A stretch of DNA of 9,198 bases from CAZIQY01 sp964541605 (GTDB taxonomy: Bacteria > Desulfobacterota > Syntrophia > Syntrophales > UBA2185): NCBI GenBank assembly GCA_964541605.1, contig CAZIQY010000097.1:1-9198 (forward strand), in the 5' to 3' direction. A program made the translations under genes and the position numbers. Numbering within the stretch: the first letter of the stretch is position 1; each line of letters begins with the position of its first letter. Of the stretch, positions 6,716-9,198 are shown piece by piece. The notes beneath the pieces were generated by a model. That model did no database searches, was not told the DNA's origin, and worked only from the letters and a program-made list of their open reading frames with translations.

Positions 6716-8464
6716 TCATGTGCCGTGAACGGATGCAGGTTCCGGGCTGGGGCGGGGTGCTTCCGGAATGGCGATTCTGACGCGGGCGGCACGTTTATGC
6801 TTCATGGCTAAGGCGGCGGCGTTTTTAGTAATGAATGCTGATGGTTCATAGGTCCAGCCTTCTGACAGGCGTTTTTCTTCCCGCCTGAGTTTTGCGAAGG
6901 CGTACCATCCGATGAGGGGCGTAAGGATTTTCGTTTTCAGTCCGAAGGTTCTGTAAATATCCTCAAGGAGTGCGTTCATTTTTTTCGTCATCCGTTCGTT
7001 TCCCCGATACCATTTTTTCATCGCCCAGACGGCTCCCGCATAGGCCGAACGCAGGGGCGCCACATCCCAGTCGAAACGATCCCGGATGCGAAGGTCCGGG
7101 CAGTCTTTATATCTCTGCCAGCCTTGCAGCATGGTCCGGATGAGGCGGTAGAGGCTGGGGCCATTGATCTCGAAATCCCTGCGGAAAGCCCGGACGAGAA
7201 ATTCTTCCTCCCTGCCGTCGTTGATGTGTGGATGACGGTAGTTGAAGCGATACTGGCCGTGGGCATCGGCCAAAGAAAAATCCGATTCGGATATCAGGCT
7301 GCCTTCTTTTTTATGCTGTTCATAAAGCGGCGTCCCCGGATTCGGGGTATAGAGCATGAACTGATGAAAATCGGTGTCATGGTTCACAGCGTGATCGATA
7401 ACATGATCGATGTTTTCAGGCGAGTGGTTTTCAAGACCGATGATAGATGATCCCAGTACCCGGATTCCGTGAGATTGAAGGATTTTGACCAGCGCCTGTG
7501 TGTTCACCTCCTCCAGTTTTCGGTACCGGCTGCTCTCGCCTTCCAGACCGATCCAGACCCAGGCGATGCCCAATCCCACGAGCTGTTCAATGGTGTAGGA
7601 CTGCAATACCCGGGCGGAACTGAAAACATAAAGGGCCCAGCTTTTCCTCTTCTCTTCCATCAGCTCCAGAAGCCTGAGTGCCCGTTTCCGGTGGAAAAGA
7701 AAGTTTTCGTCAAGGACAAAAAAGGATCGTACCGAGAGGTTTTTCTCGATCTGGCACATGACCGAGAAAAGTTCATCTCCCGTCTCGTAGAAATTGATGA
7801 ATTTTCCCTTTCCTCCGAAGAGGGCCGATGTGGAACAGAAATTACAGCCCATTGGACAACCTACGGAGGGGATCAGGATGGCAGCCGTGCGTCCCGGACT
7901 GTTAGGCAGGTTGATCCCCATGATGCGGCCGCCGAAGCCCGAGTAAGCCATGGGATGGCGCACGGGAGCTTTCTCGTCCTGGCCGAGAAATTTACGGAAC
8001 CACCGAATCCCGTCTCCTCTTACGATATGATCGGCGTCGATGATACGGTCAACAGTCTCAAAGTTGGAGATATGTCCCCCGACAACAATCGTCGCTTCCG
8101 GCCTGTACTCCCGGATCAGTTCACACATCTTTTTCACTTTGCCGATGTTCGGGATGATGGCGCTGATACCTATGACGTCGTAATCATTGTCCCGGATTTC
8201 ACGGATGAAATGTTCGCAGGAGGGGAAATCAAGCAGCGTGCAGGGCGCGTCGATGTTGGCCTGCAACATCAGCAGGCCGAATGACCGGTGGAACATTCGA
8301 AGGGAGAACCCTTCCTGGAATCGCGTCACCTGGTTCTGATAAAGTTCCATGGGATTGATTTTCCTGCTTCCGTATTCGTCATTCTGTGCATACGGACCAA
8401 ATACGCTGGCAAGCAGTATCCTGGCCCTGGTTCCCATGGGATGTACAGTCTGTGACGTCGGCAT
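6716..8464 (-). CDS. B12-binding-domain radical SAM protein, substrate unknown
   Basis: Predicted radical S-adenosylmethionine enzyme of 582 residues. An N-terminal Rossmann-like cobalamin-binding-type domain (about 15-165) shows DVIGISAIIPN (96-106) and IVVGGH (126-131). It lacks the DxHxxG motif for base-off histidine ligation, which is also often absent in other radical SAM members of this class. The radical SAM core (about 190-400) binds its [4Fe-4S] cluster through C203-x3-C207-x2-C210 (CPMGCNFC) and continues with LDENFLF, WIGLEGES and a TPNPGTPLYE segment typical of this superfamily. The C-terminal 160 residues are helical and basic and end in a proline-rich tail. Such enzymes methylate or rearrange unreactive carbons, for example in lipids, pigments or natural products. 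Nothing nearby points to a substrate, so no gene symbol is given. ATG at 8464 has GGAGGAGGA (8471-8479) 6 nt upstream. The gene converges on mutS with a 46-bp gap. Confidence 0.88.
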   Translation of the reverse strand: MPTSQTVHPMGTRARILLASVFGPYAQNDEYGSRKINPMELYQNQVTRFQEGFSLRMFHRSFGLLMLQANIDAPCTLLDFPSCEHFIREIRDNDYDVIGISAIIPNIGKVKKMCELIREYRPEATIVVGGHISNFETVDRIIDADHIVRGDGIRWFRKFLGQDEKAPVRHPMAYSGFGGRIMGINLPNSPGRTAAILIPSVGCPMGCNFCSTSALFGGKGKFINFYETGDELFSVMCQIEKNLSVRSFFVLDENFLFHRKRALRLLELMEEKRKSWALYVFSSARVLQSYTIEQLVGLGIAWVWIGLEGESSRYRKLEEVNTQALVKILQSHGIRVLGSSIIGLENHSPENIDHVIDHAVNHDTDFHQFMLYTPNPGTPLYEQHKKEGSLISESDFSLADAHGQYRFNYRHPHINDGREEEFLVRAFRRDFEINGPSLYRLIRTMLQGWQRYKDCPDLRIRDRFDWDVAPLRSAYAGAVWAMKKWYRGNERMTKKMNALLEDIYRTFGLKTKILTPLIGWYAFAKLRREEKRLSEGWTYEPSAFITKNAAALAMKHKRAARVRIAIPEAPRPSPEPASVHGT

Positions 8465-8555
8465 GTGGTATCCTCCTCCATTGAATAGGATTTGTTCCTG
8501 ATTGATAAAGTTTACTTAGGGGAAAACACCGGGGAAGAAAAGCCCTGTTTTCGTG

Positions 8556-8577
8556 TTTTACAAAAGTTTTACAAAAG
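8556..8577. repeat. Perfect tandem 11-bp direct repeat (TTTTACAAAAG) in the divergent promoter region
   Basis: TTTTACAAAAG occurs twice in direct succession (8556-8566 and 8567-8577) with no mismatch. It lies in the 222-bp gap between the divergent radical SAM and histidine kinase genes. An 11-bp period puts both copies on the same DNA face, the arrangement bound by OmpR/PhoB-type response regulators. The unit also resembles the TTTACA half-sites known for some members. A binding-site role is inferred; the response regulator gene is not in the window. Confidence 0.5.
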
Positions 8578-8614
8578 GGATCTGCAGGAGAATATGGGGA
8601 ATAATATTTGTCCA

Positions 8615-8647
8615 TTGACATGGTCTGCTCCCTGTTATACGTATACT
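8615..8647 (+). promoter_or_regulatory. Possible promoter of the histidine kinase gene
   Basis: A perfect -35 word TTGACA (8615-8620) is followed by several -10-like words: TTATAC (8635-8640), TATACG (8636-8641) and TATACT (8642-8647). Their spacings are 14, 15 and 21 nt, none optimal, so the pairing is unresolved. The tandem 11-bp repeat lies about 40 bp upstream of TTGACA, a suitable activator position. Confidence 0.3.
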
Positions 8648-8686
8648 GCAAAAGGGCACCCACGATCCAGGCAGGGAGTTTCATCA

Positions 8687-9198
8687 TTGAACCGATTCAA
8701 GTGGTTTTATCACCCCGTTTTTATTTTTGTCTTCTCAATCCTGGCACTTGCTGCGTCCCTCTTCCTTTACATTTATTGGTACATAGAGGTCAGTACAGGG
8801 CTGACGAAACTCATCCAGAAGCATCATCTTGATCCCGGGCAGTTTTTTGAAGTCAAGACATGGGTCGTCATTCTGGTCATCTCCATTCTCATGGGGATCA
8901 TCCTGGTCGGGGTGTTTATCATATTCGTGTACAACCAGAAGACGTGGCAGCTCTACAGGCTGCAAAGGAATTTCATAAACAGCTTTACACACGAATTGAA
9001 GACGCCCGTGACATCGTTGAAACTTTACCTCGACACCTTTACGAAACATGAACTTTCCCGTGAGGACCAGCTTAAGTATATCGGATACATGATTCAGGAC
9101 GTGGACCGGCTCCTGGACAACATCAACCGGATCCTGAACCTTGCTAGTATCTACTTGCATAAATTAGAGAACTTGTTTTCAGGTTTTACGTTCTTTAC
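8687..9198 (+). CDS. Membrane sensor histidine kinase, 5' part only (runs off window)
   Basis: N-terminal 170 residues of a two-component sensor kinase. I place the start at TTG 8687 because AGGGAG (8673-8678) lies 8 nt upstream and no in-frame ATG occurs before the second membrane helix. Two transmembrane segments (about 10-32 and 59-82) flank a short periplasmic loop of about 26 residues with no recognisable sensor domain. The HisKA dimerisation/phosphoacceptor helix follows: FINSFTHELKTPVTSLKLY with H102 as the likely phosphorylated histidine. A second helix runs through IQDVDRLLDNINRILNLA. The ATP-binding HATPase domain would lie beyond the window. From about residue 154 (base 9144) the sequence turns AT-rich and hydrophobic (SIYLHKLENLFSGFTFF), unlike the acidic 'NLARIE...' continuation expected in related kinases. 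The gene may therefore be disrupted there. The reading frame stays open to the edge. Confidence 0.8.
   Translation, partial: MNRFKWFYHPVFIFVFSILALAASLFLYIYWYIEVSTGLTKLIQKHHLDPGQFFEVKTWVVILVISILMGIILVGVFIIFVYNQKTWQLYRLQRNFINSFTHELKTPVTSLKLYLDTFTKHELSREDQLKYIGYMIQDVDRLLDNINRILNLASIYLHKLENLFSGFTFF

Noticed and set aside
7469..8284. Long plus-strand open frame (271 codons)
   Set aside because: It lies entirely antisense to the radical SAM gene, whose CxxxCxxC and other motifs are clear. Its translation has no recognisable domain.
8735..9160. Minus-strand open frame of 141 codons at the window end
   Set aside because: The plus strand here encodes two membrane helices and a clear HisKA box (FTHELKTP). 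The minus frame is its complement shadow.

Overview
The window looks like chromosomal DNA of a strictly anaerobic, Gram-negative bacterium. My best guess is a sulfate reducer or syntroph of the Desulfobacterota (formerly Deltaproteobacteria). The reasons are the pairing of a flavodiiron oxygen reductase with rubredoxin and rubrerythrin, a cysteine-rich ferredoxin-type protein of a kind common in that group, and a B12-type radical SAM protein. No marker allows a genus call.

Layout. Positions 1-66 hold most of a tRNA-Asn(GTT) on the minus strand, with its 3' end outside the window. After a 259-bp regulatory gap (67-325) comes a plus-strand oxygen/peroxide-defence cluster: an FprA/ROO-type flavodiiron protein (326-1537), a rubredoxin (1734-1892) and a rubrerythrin (1925-2419). 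A compact MITE-like element of about 130 bp, built of nested inverted repeats, sits between the first two genes (about 1574-1705). Convergent with the cluster, and overlapping the end of rubrerythrin by 12 bp, is a minus-strand protein with an N-terminal winged-helix-like region, two cysteine-rich segments and two [4Fe-4S] ferredoxin motifs (2408-3478). A 183-bp divergent gap leads to a small four-helix membrane protein of the YvlD/phage-holin family (3662-4063). It overlaps mutS (4054-6669) by 10 bp. mutS converges on a minus-strand B12-binding-domain radical SAM protein (6716-8464). A 222-bp divergent gap with a perfect tandem 11-bp repeat then precedes the 5' part of a membrane histidine kinase (8687 to the window end), which starts at TTG.

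How the genes fit together. The flavodiiron protein reduces O2 (or NO) with electrons from rubredoxin, and rubrerythrin reduces peroxide, also usually with rubredoxin as donor. The three genes therefore form a self-contained scavenging chain. The neighbouring Fe-S/winged-helix protein could supply electrons or sense redox state, but its function is not known. The mutS/YvlD pair, the radical SAM protein and the kinase have no evident functional link to the first cluster. No intergenic stretch exceeds 300 bp. I saw no CRISPR array, no rRNA and no complete insertion sequence.
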